Positions 24,142 through 34,131 are shown, numbered from the stretch's first letter. The stretch is 64,000 bases of DNA from Phil1 sp964612925 (GCA_964612925.1 CAZTFU010000002.1:62001-126000); one strand, 5' to 3'. Program-made: numbers and translations. Notes: a model not told the origin generated them from the sequence alone.

Positions 24142-25320
24142 ATGAGGTTTGGCATATGGCATTATCTTTCGGGATATGTTATTATTGAAGTCAAAGGCAG
24201 GCACCTTGAAAGGTTCATCAACCGCGTGGTGCAAAGCGGGGGCGATATATGGCAGGTAAGGCGCACGGGCACCGAATGCGTTCGTGCATGCGTATCCGTT
24301 GCAACGTTTTATGCCATGCGGCCGATAGTGCGTCAATGCGGCGTAAGCGTAAGCATAGTGAAAAAATGCGGTGCATTGATAACACTTTCAAGGTTTCGCT
24401 TTCGAAAGGTACTGCTTTTCGGTTGGGCAGTAGTGCTGTCGCTGCTTATAGGAGCCTCGCGCTATGTGTGGTTTGTCGAGGTTTCGGGCTGTGACAGAGT
24501 ACAGCCCGAAAAGCTTATAGCCACCCTTGAGGACATGGGCGTAGGTATCGGGTCAAGCAAGCGCACAATTGGTACGTATTCGCTTGGTCAGAGGTTAATG
24601 ACCACCGATAAGCGTATAGCGTGGGCGGGAGTGAGCATAGACGGTGTTGTGCTCAAAATAGACATAACTGAAGTCGAAGATCATGTTGTAAAGGAGCTCA
24701 TGACCGACGGAGCAAACAGCCTTTATGCCTCAAAGGACGGCATAATAACGGAGCTTAGAATTCTTGACGGCAAAGCCGTGGTTTGTGTTGGGGATGCGGT
24801 CAAGAAAGGTCAGGAACTTGTAACGGGCGTGTTGAGAAACGATGAGCTCGGGTTCATTACAACCGCGGCACGCGGTTCGGTAACGGCCAAGGTGGGCTAT
24901 ATCGTATCCGCTGAGGTTGGGCCAAAGCTTATCAAGCAAACCTATAGCGGTAAAGCGGCCGAGTATAACGTGATCAAGCTTTTCGGACTTAATATAGCCG
25001 ATGAGCCCGAGTACAAAAGCTATACCGATGAGGCATTATGTGAGTATGTACTCAGCGGGTGTGTTGTGCCGATTAGCATAGAACGAAGAATACGGCGGGA
25101 AACCGTAGGAACGTATGAAAACGCATCTATGCAAGAGCTTGAAAATGCCGCGTCGGCAGATGCGGAAAGAAAGCTTATTGATACTCTTCCGCACAGCGCA
25201 ACCATACTTACAAAAACCACTCGATATGAGTACGGTTCCGACGGAACAGTCACGGCTATTATTGCTGTAACCACAAGCGAAAATATAGCACAGGTAGGGG
25301 ATATATATGGAGAAGAATGA
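24142..25320 (+). CDS. yqfD: Sporulation membrane protein YqfD
   Basis: A 392-residue YqfD (SpoIV-family stage protein in some annotations). The first 80 residues form a soluble domain ending in a basic patch (SRFRFRKV), one transmembrane segment follows (about residues 93-113, LLFGWAVVLSLLIGA), and the rest is an external beta-rich domain with a TEVEDH stretch and a repeat-like GDAVKKGQELVTG barrel motif. It resembles FtsQ/SpoIIIAH-type POTRA-containing membrane proteins in layout. Known as a sigma-E gene product required for normal sporulation; mechanism unclear. GTTAGGAAAGG precedes the ATG. The last 14 bp overlap phoH, as in many Clostridia. Confidence 0.92.
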   Translation: MRFGIWHYLSGYVIIEVKGRHLERFINRVVQSGGDIWQVRRTGTECVRACVSVATFYAMRPIVRQCGVSVSIVKKCGALITLSRFRFRKVLLFGWAVVLSLLIGASRYVWFVEVSGCDRVQPEKLIATLEDMGVGIGSSKRTIGTYSLGQRLMTTDKRIAWAGVSIDGVVLKIDITEVEDHVVKELMTDGANSLYASKDGIITELRILDGKAVVCVGDAVKKGQELVTGVLRNDELGFITTAARGSVTAKVGYIVSAEVGPKLIKQTYSGKAAEYNVIKLFGLNIADEPEYKSYTDEALCEYVLSGCVVPISIERRIRRETVGTYENASMQELENAASADAERKLIDTLPHSATILTKTTRYEYGSDGTVTAIIAVTTSENIAQVGDIYGEE

Positions 25321-26308
25321 AAGCGGCATGCTGAACAAAGAAAATGAGGAACTTTGCGTACTGCAATCATCCGTTGAATCAATGGATGAGATGATAAAGC
25401 TTTTTGGCGTGTTTGATGAAAACCTGAAGGTGATAAGTGCCGAAACGGGCGTGCGCATAATCGCCGGTGGTGACTGTATACAGATCGAAGGCAGCCCTGA
25501 TGCGGCAGAGTTGGCCAAAACCGTTGTGGACAAGTTGCTTATCACCGTGCGCCGCGGCGAGAACATAGACAGAAGTCGCATTCGCTATGCGGTAGATCTT
25601 GCAAAAGAAGGCAATGCAGAGCTTATAACGGAGCTTGAAAGCGACGTTGTGGCGTTTACCGCCAAGGGCAGACGCATAAAGTGCAAAACGCTTGGTCAGA
25701 AAAAGTATGTTAATGCACTTAAACGCAATACCGTTGTTTTCGGCGTGGGTCCTGCCGGTACGGGCAAAACCTATCTTGCCGTAGCAATGGCGGTGCTTGC
25801 GTACAAAAATAAAGAGGTTGAGAAGATAATCCTTACCCGACCCGCGGTGGAGGCGGGCGAAAAGCTTGGATTTCTGCCGGGTGACCTTCAGAATAAGGTT
25901 GATCCGTATTTAAGGCCGCTTTATGATGCACTGTATGACTTTCTCGGGCCCGAGATGTTTAAGAATCTGTCCGAACGCGGAGTTATAGAGGTTGCACCCC
26001 TTGCATATATGCGCGGCCGCACGTTGAACGATGCATATATAATTCTTGATGAGGCGCAAAACTGCACCATTGAGCAGATGAAAATGTTTCTTACCCGCTT
26101 TGGTGAAGGTTCGCGCGTTGTGGTCACGGGGGACATAACGCAGATTGACCTGCCGCCCGAAAGAAAGAGCGGTTTGGTTCACGCACTCGGTGTTTTGAAG
26201 GACGTTGAAGGCATTTCCCAGATATATTTGACATATAAGGACGTTGTTCGGCACGAAATGGTACAGCGCATCATAAGCGCATATGATAAAGCGTACAAAA
26301 GAAACTAA
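25307..26308 (+). CDS. phoH: PhoH-like ATPase
   Basis: A 333-residue PhoH family ATPase. An N-terminal KH-like region (residues about 25-90, with GVRIIAGGDCIQIEGSPD) precedes an SF1-type ATPase core: VFGVGPAGTGKTYLAVAMAV (Walker A, about residue 150), LTRPAVEAGEKLGFLPGD (family signature), AYIILDEAQNCT (Walker B) and TGDITQIDLP (motif III). PhoH proteins are RNA-linked ATPases, and the gene is nearly always next to ybeY, here only one gene away. The ATG lies within the end of yqfD after GGTAGGGGA. It is the first housekeeping gene in the phoH-pgpH-ybeY-cdd-era run. Confidence 0.94.
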   Translation: MEKNESGMLNKENEELCVLQSSVESMDEMIKLFGVFDENLKVISAETGVRIIAGGDCIQIEGSPDAAELAKTVVDKLLITVRRGENIDRSRIRYAVDLAKEGNAELITELESDVVAFTAKGRRIKCKTLGQKKYVNALKRNTVVFGVGPAGTGKTYLAVAMAVLAYKNKEVEKIILTRPAVEAGEKLGFLPGDLQNKVDPYLRPLYDALYDFLGPEMFKNLSERGVIEVAPLAYMRGRTLNDAYIILDEAQNCTIEQMKMFLTRFGEGSRVVVTGDITQIDLPPERKSGLVHALGVLKDVEGISQIYLTYKDVVRHEMVQRIISAYDKAYKRN

Positions 26309-26326
26309 GCAGGAGGTGCAGGTGAA

Positions 26327-28465
26327 TTGGCAAAGCGTGAAGCGGCAAAACAAATAAACAAGAAAAATGCAAGGCTGATATCCTTGGGTATGCTTGCAGT
26401 ATCACTTGTGATAGCATTTGTCTGCGTAAACGGCGTGCTTACCCCGATAAGATATGATGTTAAGGTTGGTGAACCGTCCCCGGCAACCATACTTGCAACA
26501 TGCGAGGCCGTTGATGAAATAAACACCGAGATAATGCGTGAGAAAGCGCGCAACGAAGCGGGCAACGTATATAGCATCGATTCCGATAAAGTAAGCGAAT
26601 ATCAAAAGAATGCTCAAAACTTTTTTAAGGGCTTAAGCGCACTTTACGATAAGGCAGTGGCAACGCTTGATCAGGAAGCGGCATTGCCCTCATCCACCGA
26701 AATGTGGGAAGAGGCGCTATCTTCATCAACAAAACAAGTCTTGCTCCAAAGTGTTACTCCCAATATAGATGAGGAAGCTTTATATACAATTCTCTCTTCT
26801 ACAAAGGAACAGCTTCAGACGCTACAGGATATTACCCTTTCAAAGCTTGATACGGCACTTGAAGCGGGCATTTCCGAAAGCGGCAGGGACGAGCTCGTTG
26901 CCACATGTACACGCGAAATCAATGCAATGAGCGCCATACCGTCGGGGCTTAAAAAGGTGGCGGTGCAAGCGTTCAATGCGTTTCTTAATCCTACACTCAG
27001 CGTTGACACATCCGCAACGCAGGCTCAGCATGCTGCCGCGATAGAAAGCGTTGAACCGATAGTCGTAAAAAAAGGACAGGTCGTTGTTGAAAAGGGCGGT
27101 ATAGTAAGCGAATCTCAATTCGCGTTGCTTGAAGAAATGGACCTCATAAAGGGTGAGGACAGTAATGCCGCGCTGACGCTTGGCGTAATACTTATGCTGT
27201 TGCTTATGTTTGCACTGTTTGCGGTATACATGCGCTTTTGCAATGCGGCAACGCTTGCCAATATAAAGAGTATGGTCATAGTGGCGGTGCTTATAATGCT
27301 CTCTTGCGCACTTGAATACCTTACCTGCCGCATTGATTATCGCTTTACGCCGATACTGCTGCCGATTATGCTTTGCTATCTTCTTATTGAAGAGGGTACG
27401 GCATATGCACTTACCGTGTTGCTTGGTGCAATGTTTGGCATAATGGCAGGCGGATCGGGGAACGGTGTGCTTAATACAAACTGCATTATTATGACGATGT
27501 GCAACATTTCAGCCGGTATTGCATCCGTATTTGCATTAAAGCAGGCCCAAAGCAGAGCATCCATGATAGCCGCAGGTGCCGTTGGCGGCGGATTTGCTGC
27601 ACTTATAATGGTTGCCGAGCAGCTTATGTTAAAGACGGCGTTCTGGGGCGTAGTTGAATCGTTTGCATGGATAATAGGCGGCGCAATACTCTCAGCCCTG
27701 CTTGTTACGGGGTCATTGTCCATATGGGAAAACCTGTTTGATGTTGCGACTTCCGCAAGGCTTAATGAGCTGAGCAACACCAACCATCCTTTACTGAGAC
27801 AATTGATGAGTGAAGCACCCGGCACATATCAACACAGCATAATGGTTGCCGCTTTAGCTGAAGGTGCCGCCGAAAGGATAGGTGCAGACCCATTGTTGGC
27901 GCGTGTGGGAGCCTATTACCACGATGTCGGCAAACTGCGCAGACCGCTTTATTTTAAGGAAAACCAGAAAAGCGGAGAGAATATACACGACACACTGCCC
28001 CCGCTTGAAAGTGCGCAATCCATCATTGCCCATCAAAGGGATGGCGTAACGCTTTTGACGAAGTACAAGCTTCCTTCCGCGGTAATAAAAATATGCGGTG
28101 AACATCACGGTAATTCGCTTATGACCTATTTTTACTACAAAGCGAAGCAGGCGGACGATTTAACAAAGGAAAAGGGATTTAGATATAGCGGCAATCGCCC
28201 GTCAAGCAAAGAAAGCGCCATAGTTATGATGGCCGATGGGTGCGAAGCCGCCGTAAGGTCGCTTGGCGATACGAACAGCGAAGCCGTTGAGCAGATGGTG
28301 CATAAGATAATATGGGGCAAGCTTAATGAAAACGAAAACATGATGTCCAATGCTCCGTTGACCATTGCGGAAATATCCGAAATAGAGAAGAGCTTTCTTA
28401 AAACCTTCTCAGGACTTATGCATGATCGCATCGAATATCCCAATATGGAGGAGCTTAAAGCATGA
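26327..28465 (+). CDS. pgpH: 7TM-HD family cyclic-di-AMP phosphodiesterase (PgpH-like)
   Basis: A 712-residue membrane phosphohydrolase. Order: short cytoplasmic start and first membrane helix (residues about 12-35), a long external 7TMR-HDED domain to about 275, six further membrane helices (about 280-465), then a cytoplasmic HD domain with YYHDVGKLRRP (the metal HD pair, about residue 530) and GEHHGNSLMTYFYY. PgpH of Listeria degrades c-di-AMP to pApA, and the domain order here is the same. It lies between phoH and ybeY as in most Clostridia and Bacilli. The start is TTG at 26327, supported by AGGAGG ten bases upstream. The last 4 bp overlap ybeY. Confidence 0.93.
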   Translation: MAKREAAKQINKKNARLISLGMLAVSLVIAFVCVNGVLTPIRYDVKVGEPSPATILATCEAVDEINTEIMREKARNEAGNVYSIDSDKVSEYQKNAQNFFKGLSALYDKAVATLDQEAALPSSTEMWEEALSSSTKQVLLQSVTPNIDEEALYTILSSTKEQLQTLQDITLSKLDTALEAGISESGRDELVATCTREINAMSAIPSGLKKVAVQAFNAFLNPTLSVDTSATQAQHAAAIESVEPIVVKKGQVVVEKGGIVSESQFALLEEMDLIKGEDSNAALTLGVILMLLLMFALFAVYMRFCNAATLANIKSMVIVAVLIMLSCALEYLTCRIDYRFTPILLPIMLCYLLIEEGTAYALTVLLGAMFGIMAGGSGNGVLNTNCIIMTMCNISAGIASVFALKQAQSRASMIAAGAVGGGFAALIMVAEQLMLKTAFWGVVESFAWIIGGAILSALLVTGSLSIWENLFDVATSARLNELSNTNHPLLRQLMSEAPGTYQHSIMVAALAEGAAERIGADPLLARVGAYYHDVGKLRRPLYFKENQKSGENIHDTLPPLESAQSIIAHQRDGVTLLTKYKLPSAVIKICGEHHGNSLMTYFYYKAKQADDLTKEKGFRYSGNRPSSKESAIVMMADGCEAAVRSLGDTNSEAVEQMVHKIIWGKLNENENMMSNAPLTIAEISEIEKSFLKTFSGLMHDRIEYPNMEELKA

Positions 28466-28899
28466 TAGATGTTATATTGGAGGTGGCATGCCCTCGCGAT
28501 ACCGAGGAAATCATAAAAAGGGCCGCAAGTGCCGCACTTAACGAGGAATGTGCATCGGGCGACATAAGCGTTTTGATAACGGATGACAACGGTATTTGGG
28601 AAATGAACAAGGATTACCGAAACGTTGACAGGCCAACCGATGTACTGAGCTTTCCTTCAAGCGAAGGGGATACGCTTTCATCCGTTCCGGACGGCTTTCT
28701 CGGTGACATTGCGATATCGATAAACCGCGCCAAGGCTCAGGCATTGGAGTACGGACATTCATTTGAAAGAGAGCTTTCCTTTTTGACTGTGCATGGGTGC
28801 TTGCATATACTTGGCTATGACCACATGACCGATGAAGATAGGCAAACGATGTTTGCCCTTCAAGATAAAATACTAAACGATATGGGGATAACAAGATGA
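28462..28899 (+). CDS. ybeY: Endoribonuclease YbeY (rRNA maturation)
   Basis: A 145-residue zinc-dependent RNase involved in 16S rRNA 3'-end maturation and ribosome quality control. The metal site is HGCLHILGYDHM (HxxxHxxxxxH) near residue 113, and RPTDVLSFP near residue 53 is the other family signature. Normal length. The ATG overlaps the pgpH stop by 4 bp and the stop overlaps cdd by 4 bp, so the genes are translationally coupled. Confidence 0.96.
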   Translation: MIDVILEVACPRDTEEIIKRAASAALNEECASGDISVLITDDNGIWEMNKDYRNVDRPTDVLSFPSSEGDTLSSVPDGFLGDIAISINRAKAQALEYGHSFERELSFLTVHGCLHILGYDHMTDEDRQTMFALQDKILNDMGITR

Positions 28900-29312
28900 G
28901 AAACATACATGAGTTTGAAGTAAAGAATCTATTGAGAATGGCAAATGATGCCAAGGAAAGGGCGTATGTGCCTTATTCGGGTTTTCGCGTGGGCGCGTGC
29001 TTAAAGGGCGCATCGGGAGCATACTATTTTGGTTGCAACATTGAAAATGCGGCCTATTCACCCACCGTATGTGCGGAGCGCGTGGCAATGTTGCGTGCAA
29101 TATATGAGGGCGAACGTGAATTCGATGCATTGGCTATCGTGTGGGACGGTGACACTCCCGCAGTACCTTGTGGCGTATGCCGCCAAGTGCTGAGCGAATT
29201 CTGCGATGGCGAAATGCCCATAATTTGCGCCAATCGCAAAGGCGAATATAAAATGATATCGCTGTGTGAATTGCTGCCGTACGCATTTTCAAAGAAGGAT
29301 ATGAATCTATGA
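28896..29312 (+). CDS. cdd: Cytidine deaminase
   Basis: A 138-residue tetrameric-type cytidine deaminase: VPYSGFRVGACL, NIENAAYSPTVCAERVA (with the catalytic CAE) and PCGVCRQVLSEF (PCGxC zinc ligands). It converts cytidine and deoxycytidine to uridine forms for salvage. In many Firmicutes dgkA lies between ybeY and cdd; here cdd follows ybeY directly with a 4-bp overlap and it overlaps era by 4 bp. With pdp two genes downstream it forms a short pyrimidine-salvage set. Confidence 0.95.
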   Translation: MRNIHEFEVKNLLRMANDAKERAYVPYSGFRVGACLKGASGAYYFGCNIENAAYSPTVCAERVAMLRAIYEGEREFDALAIVWDGDTPAVPCGVCRQVLSEFCDGEMPIICANRKGEYKMISLCELLPYAFSKKDMNL

Positions 29313-30205
29313 TAAATCAGGGCTATCGTTCGGGTTTTGTGTCGATAATCGGTTCGCCGAATGCCGGCAAAAGCACGCTGATGAACCGTATTGTGGGTCA
29401 AAAGGTCTCGATAGTGTCTCCAAAGGCGCAGACCACCAGAAATCGCATAATGGGCGTGGCGACACGAAATGGTTATCAGATAATCTTTCTTGATACGCCA
29501 GGCGTGGCCGCGCCGAAAAACCGACTTGGCGAATACATGCTTAAGGTGGCATATGAATCACTGAACGAGGTTGAGTGTGTATTGTTCATGACCGATGCCG
29601 CAAACGGAATACGCGAACGCGACGAAGCGATAATTATAAAGCTGAGGGAAGCACGTTCACCCGTAATAGCCGCAATAAACAAGTGCGATATAGCAAGCGC
29701 AAGTGCCGTTGAAAAGGCACGAGAAAGGCTCGAAAAAGAAGGCTTTTTCAAGCAGATAATCGAAATATCAGCTGAAGAAGGAAGCGGCGTTGACAAGCTT
29801 GAAACGGTACTTGAGGGGTTTCTTGTTGAAGGGCCTATGTATTTCCCCGAGGATATGGTTACTGATATGCCCGAGCGCATAGTGTGTTCCGAAATAATAA
29901 GGGAAAAGACATTGAACCTTTTGAAGGATGAAGTGCCGCACGGCATAGGCGTGGGCATAGATAAAATGGCCCTCAGAGAAAGCGGAGATCTGTATGACAT
30001 GTGGGCTACGATTTACTGTGAGCGCGAAGGGCACAAGGGCATTATAATCGGCAAAAAGGGTGCAATGCTCAAACAGATAGGTAGTGCCGCGCGCAAGGAC
30101 ATGGAATGGATGCTCGGCGCACGGGTAAATTTGCAACTTTGGGTAAAGGTGCGCGATGATTGGCGCAACAGCCCGGGTGCATTGAAGGAGCTCGGCTACG
30201 AATAA
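29309..30205 (+). CDS. era: GTPase Era
   Basis: A 298-residue GTPase that binds 16S rRNA and helps assemble the small ribosomal subunit. G domain: GSPNAGKSTL (G1), TTRNRI (G2), DTPG (G3) and NKCD (G4); the C-terminal KH domain has GHKGIIIGKKGAMLKQIG at about residue 235. Length is normal. The start overlaps cdd by 4 bp. recO, the usual next gene in Firmicutes, is replaced by a pyrimidine nucleoside phosphorylase gene. Confidence 0.96.
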   Translation: MINQGYRSGFVSIIGSPNAGKSTLMNRIVGQKVSIVSPKAQTTRNRIMGVATRNGYQIIFLDTPGVAAPKNRLGEYMLKVAYESLNEVECVLFMTDAANGIRERDEAIIIKLREARSPVIAAINKCDIASASAVEKARERLEKEGFFKQIIEISAEEGSGVDKLETVLEGFLVEGPMYFPEDMVTDMPERIVCSEIIREKTLNLLKDEVPHGIGVGIDKMALRESGDLYDMWATIYCEREGHKGIIIGKKGAMLKQIGSAARKDMEWMLGARVNLQLWVKVRDDWRNSPGALKELGYE

Positions 30206-30223
30206 AAAGGAGATAATAACGAC

Positions 30224-31534
30224 ATGAGAATGGTCGATCTTATTTTGAAAACACGTCACGGCGAACCGTTAAGCGATGAAGAAATTCGCTTTATCGTAAC
30301 GGGATTTACGTCGGGCGAAATACCCGATTATCAAATGTCCGCATGGATGATGGCCGTGTGCATGAACGGCATGGGTGCGAAGCAAACAGCCGCACTTACA
30401 ATGGCAATGATGAATTCGGGCGACACGGTTGATTTAAGCGACCTTAAAGGCATAAAGGTAGATAAACATTCAACCGGCGGTGTAGGCGATTCTACAACAC
30501 TTATTGCAACGCCGCTTGTGGCAGCTTGCGGCGGAACGGTTGCAAAGCTTAGCGGACGAGGACTCGGTCACACCGGCGGTACGCTTGATAAGCTTGAATC
30601 GGTTCCCGGTGTAAGCATAGAACTGAGCATGGTTAGATTTAAGAGCATAGTTGAGGAAATCGGCCTTTGCGTAATGGGACAGACGGGTAATTTTGTGCCC
30701 GCGGATAAGCTTATGTATGCCCTTAGAGATGTTACGGGCACGGTTGAAAGCGTGCCGCTTATTGCATCGAGCATAATGAGCAAAAAGCTTGCTTCGGGTT
30801 CCGATGCTATAGTGCTTGACGTGAAGGCGGGTAGCGGCGCATTTATGCATACACCGCACGATGCCGAGGTGCTTGCAAAAACAATGGTTGATATAGGTAA
30901 ACACATGGGCAGGCGAACAACGGCCCTTATTACGGATATGAATCAGCCGCTTGGCTTAGCTGTTGGAAATGCGCTTGAAATAATCGAAGCGTATGATGCG
31001 CTTTCTGGTAAGCTTGCCGAAGATGATCCGTTGCTTTCGATAAGCCTTACACTTGCATCAAAAATGCTGGTGCTTTCAGACCTTGCCAAGGATAATGCTG
31101 AGGCAATGGAAAAACTTACATACGCATTAAAGTCAGGCGCAGGATTAAATAAGCTCAAACAGATGCTGTCAGCCCTCGGTGGGCGGGACGAATATGTTAA
31201 CGAGCCCGAAAAGCTTATCAATGTTAAGAAGATCATTGATATTTATCCCGAAAAGCCCGGCTATATTGGCGATATGCACGCAAATATGATAGGCACAAGC
31301 GCGCAGTTACTCGGTGCGGGGCGAGCAAAAAAGGGAGATGCAATAGACCCGTCGACAGGCCTTATTATGCACGTTAGGCGGGGGGATCATGTTTCGTTGG
31401 GCGATGCCATTGCCACTATGTATGTCAATGATGATTCACGTTTTGACGAGGCAAAGCGTATGCTTCTTGATTCAATTTGCATTTTGGATGAGCCGGCCGC
31501 ACCTATACCCATGGTTTATAAAGAGGTGGAATAA
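30224..31534 (+). CDS. pdp: Pyrimidine-nucleoside phosphorylase (thymidine phosphorylase family)
   Basis: A 436-residue phosphorylase that splits thymidine, uridine or deoxyuridine with phosphate. Landmarks: MVDLILKTRHGEPLSDEEI at the start, KHSTGGVGDSTTL (phosphate loop, about residue 80), KLSGRGLGHTGGTLDKLES (family signature) and VLDVKAGSGAFM. The Gram-positive Pdp and E. coli DeoA share these; length and the C-terminal RRGDHVSLGDAIATMY (barrel-sandwich domain) fit Pdp. An AAGGAG site precedes the ATG, 18 bp after era. It works with cdd in pyrimidine salvage. Confidence 0.93.
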   Translation: MRMVDLILKTRHGEPLSDEEIRFIVTGFTSGEIPDYQMSAWMMAVCMNGMGAKQTAALTMAMMNSGDTVDLSDLKGIKVDKHSTGGVGDSTTLIATPLVAACGGTVAKLSGRGLGHTGGTLDKLESVPGVSIELSMVRFKSIVEEIGLCVMGQTGNFVPADKLMYALRDVTGTVESVPLIASSIMSKKLASGSDAIVLDVKAGSGAFMHTPHDAEVLAKTMVDIGKHMGRRTTALITDMNQPLGLAVGNALEIIEAYDALSGKLAEDDPLLSISLTLASKMLVLSDLAKDNAEAMEKLTYALKSGAGLNKLKQMLSALGGRDEYVNEPEKLINVKKIIDIYPEKPGYIGDMHANMIGTSAQLLGAGRAKKGDAIDPSTGLIMHVRRGDHVSLGDAIATMYVNDDSRFDEAKRMLLDSICILDEPAAPIPMVYKEVE

Positions 31535-31539
31535 GCACA

Positions 31540-34110
31540 ATGGCACGACTTATCGCAATAGACGGCAACAGCTTAATGCATAGGGCATTTCATGCGCTGC
31601 CGCTTACCATGACGAATAAAGAGGGCACTCCCACCGGGGCGATATATGGCTTCTTGAGCATGCTTTTAAGGCTTGTGCAACAAAAGCCCGAATACTTGCT
31701 TGTGGCATTCGATATGCACGGCTCAACCTTCAGGCATGACGAATACAGTGAATATAAAGCGGGCCGAAAGGCTACGCCCGACGAGCTTAGGACGCAGTTT
31801 GCCATTATTCGGGAATTGCTTCCAAGCATGGGAATAACCATATGCGAATGTATGCGTTACGAAGCGGATGATATACTTGGCACATTTGCCCGTATAGCAA
31901 ATGAAAACGGAGTTGACGCATTGCTTGTTACGGGTGACAGGGATGCTTTACAACTTATAAGTGAACACACACATGTCCTTATGACCAAAAAAGGAATAAG
32001 TGAAACCATTGAATACGATAAAAAGGTACTGTTTGAGCAATACGGTCTTGAACCGTGCCAAATGATAGACCTCAAAGCTTTAATGGGTGACGGATCGGAT
32101 AATATACCGGGCATAGCGGGCATAGGCGAAAAAACAGCATTAAAGCTGCTTGAAAAATACGGCACCATGGAAAATACGCTATCTCACGCTGAGGACGAAA
32201 AAGGCGCATTGCGGCAGAAGCTTCTGAACGGCAGAGAAAGCGCCCGCATGAGTTACCGCATAGGCACTATAAACACCAATGCACCCGTTGAAGTTCCGTT
32301 TGATAAAACCCGTTTTGATGAAAAAAGACTATGCGGCGGAATACCCATGCTACGAAAGCTTGAACTGAGGAACATAATAGAACGCCTGCCAGAAGGCACG
32401 GTATATACAGAGGAAGCCGGCACCGAAAAAGCTTATAACGTACAGCACATAAGTATTGATACCGTTGACGGTTTGAATGCACTTTTGCCGATTATCGAAA
32501 AAGCAGAACTGTTTTCCTGCCATATAGACGGAATGTTCAGCATAAGCACCGACCCGTTTGTGCAATACGACATAATGCTCGGCGCAACGTTGCTCGATTC
32601 GGGCATCAGTGAAGGCGACATATATTCAACATTAAAGTCGGTATTTGAAAATGACGGTATAGGCAAGGCCTTCTTTGACAGTAAGACTATGCGTCACCTT
32701 GCGGCCCAATTCGGCGTTGAAATACGCGGTGTACGCTTTGATGCCATGATAGCTGATTATCTTTTGCACGCCATTCATCCTGCAACAGATCTGAAAACGC
32801 TTTCGGCCGAACGGCTTAATTCAAAGGAATGTGGTTCGGCCGCGCTTTTGAAGCTGAATGAACTGCTTTCGCATCAGCTTGAAGAAAACGGACTTATGAA
32901 GCTTTATTCCGAGATTGAATTGCCGCTTACGGATACGCTTTTTGACATGGAACGTATGGGTTTCAGTGTAGATAAGGCCATTCTGACCGACATGAGCAAG
33001 CAAATGAAGTCGCGCATAGAAACGCTTGAAGCGGATATATATATGCATGCGGGTGAACGATTCAATATTCTTTCAACCAAGCAGTTGGGCTATATTTTAT
33101 ATGATAAGCTTGGGCTTCCGCCGACCAAAAAAACAAAAACGGGGTATTCCACCGATTCGGAATCCCTTGAAGGTCTGCGTGATAAGCACCCCATAGTGCC
33201 GCTGATAATTGAATATAAAACACTTACAAAACTATGCTCAACATTCGTGGACGGTCTGCTTCCTCTGATCGATAAAACTGGGCGCGTGCACACACGATTT
33301 AACCAAAACGTTACCGCAACAGGCCGAATATCGAGTACCGAGCCTAATTTGCAAAACATACCCGTTCGCACACAGCTTGGGCGCGAAATAAGGCGGGCAT
33401 TTGTTGCAAGCGAGGGAAGAACACTTATTGATGCCGACTATTCGCAAATAGAGCTGCGCCTTCTTGCGGCAATGAGCGGCGATGAAGGAATGTGCCGTGC
33501 GTTTTTGGAGGGGGAGGACATACATCGCCGCACGGCAAGCGAGGTATTCGGTGTACCGTTAGACTTGGTAACAAGTGAAATGCGAAGTGCCGCAAAGGCT
33601 GTAAATTTTGGCATAGTGTACGGAATAAGCGATTTCGGGTTAGCAAAGCAGCTTAATATCAGTCGTAAAGAGGCCGCTCGATATATTGAGCTGTATTTTA
33701 TGCGCTATAGCGATGTGCAGACCTATATGAAGAATTGCATCGCCTCGGCACGACAGCACGGATATGCTCAAACGCTTTTTGGCCGTAGGCGCGAAATGCC
33801 CGAGCTTATGGCTTCGAATTACAATGTACGTTCGTCAGCTGAACGCGCCGCAATGAACATGCCCATTCAGGGGACTGCGGCCGATATAATTAAGCTTGCG
33901 ATGGTAAAGGTTCACAGCGAATTGAAATCGCGTGGTTTGAAATCAAAGCTCATACTTCAAATACACGACGAGCTTATAATCGATGCACCGCTTGAAGAGG
34001 CGGAAACCGCTGCCGAAATACTCAAAACCTGCATGGAAAATGCGGTAAGCTTAAATGTGCCGTTGCTATCTGAGGTACGTATTGGGCACAGCTGGTATGA
34101 TACCAAATAA
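31540..34110 (+). CDS. polA: DNA polymerase I
   Basis: An 856-residue family A polymerase. Residues 1 to about 290 are the 5' nuclease (LIAIDGNSLMHRAFHALP, YEADDILGTFA, TGDRDALQL, MGDGSDNIPG). Residues about 300-460 have the 3'-5' exonuclease fold, but the exo I segment reads LFSCHIDGMFS without the DxE metal ligands, so proofreading should be absent, as in Bacillus and Thermus Pol I. The polymerase part has DADYSQIELR (motif A), RSAAKAVNFGIVYGIS (motif B, finger helix) and LQIHDELI (motif C). It starts at ATG 31540, 6 bp after pdp. It is followed by coaE as in many Clostridia. Confidence 0.96.
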   Translation: MARLIAIDGNSLMHRAFHALPLTMTNKEGTPTGAIYGFLSMLLRLVQQKPEYLLVAFDMHGSTFRHDEYSEYKAGRKATPDELRTQFAIIRELLPSMGITICECMRYEADDILGTFARIANENGVDALLVTGDRDALQLISEHTHVLMTKKGISETIEYDKKVLFEQYGLEPCQMIDLKALMGDGSDNIPGIAGIGEKTALKLLEKYGTMENTLSHAEDEKGALRQKLLNGRESARMSYRIGTINTNAPVEVPFDKTRFDEKRLCGGIPMLRKLELRNIIERLPEGTVYTEEAGTEKAYNVQHISIDTVDGLNALLPIIEKAELFSCHIDGMFSISTDPFVQYDIMLGATLLDSGISEGDIYSTLKSVFENDGIGKAFFDSKTMRHLAAQFGVEIRGVRFDAMIADYLLHAIHPATDLKTLSAERLNSKECGSAALLKLNELLSHQLEENGLMKLYSEIELPLTDTLFDMERMGFSVDKAILTDMSKQMKSRIETLEADIYMHAGERFNILSTKQLGYILYDKLGLPPTKKTKTGYSTDSESLEGLRDKHPIVPLIIEYKTLTKLCSTFVDGLLPLIDKTGRVHTRFNQNVTATGRISSTEPNLQNIPVRTQLGREIRRAFVASEGRTLIDADYSQIELRLLAAMSGDEGMCRAFLEGEDIHRRTASEVFGVPLDLVTSEMRSAAKAVNFGIVYGISDFGLAKQLNISRKEAARYIELYFMRYSDVQTYMKNCIASARQHGYAQTLFGRRREMPELMASNYNVRSSAERAAMNMPIQGTAADIIKLAMVKVHSELKSRGLKSKLILQIHDELIIDAPLEEAETAAEILKTCMENAVSLNVPLLSEVRIGHSWYDTK

Positions 34111-34131
34111 ACTGTTACGGAGTGTTTGTTT

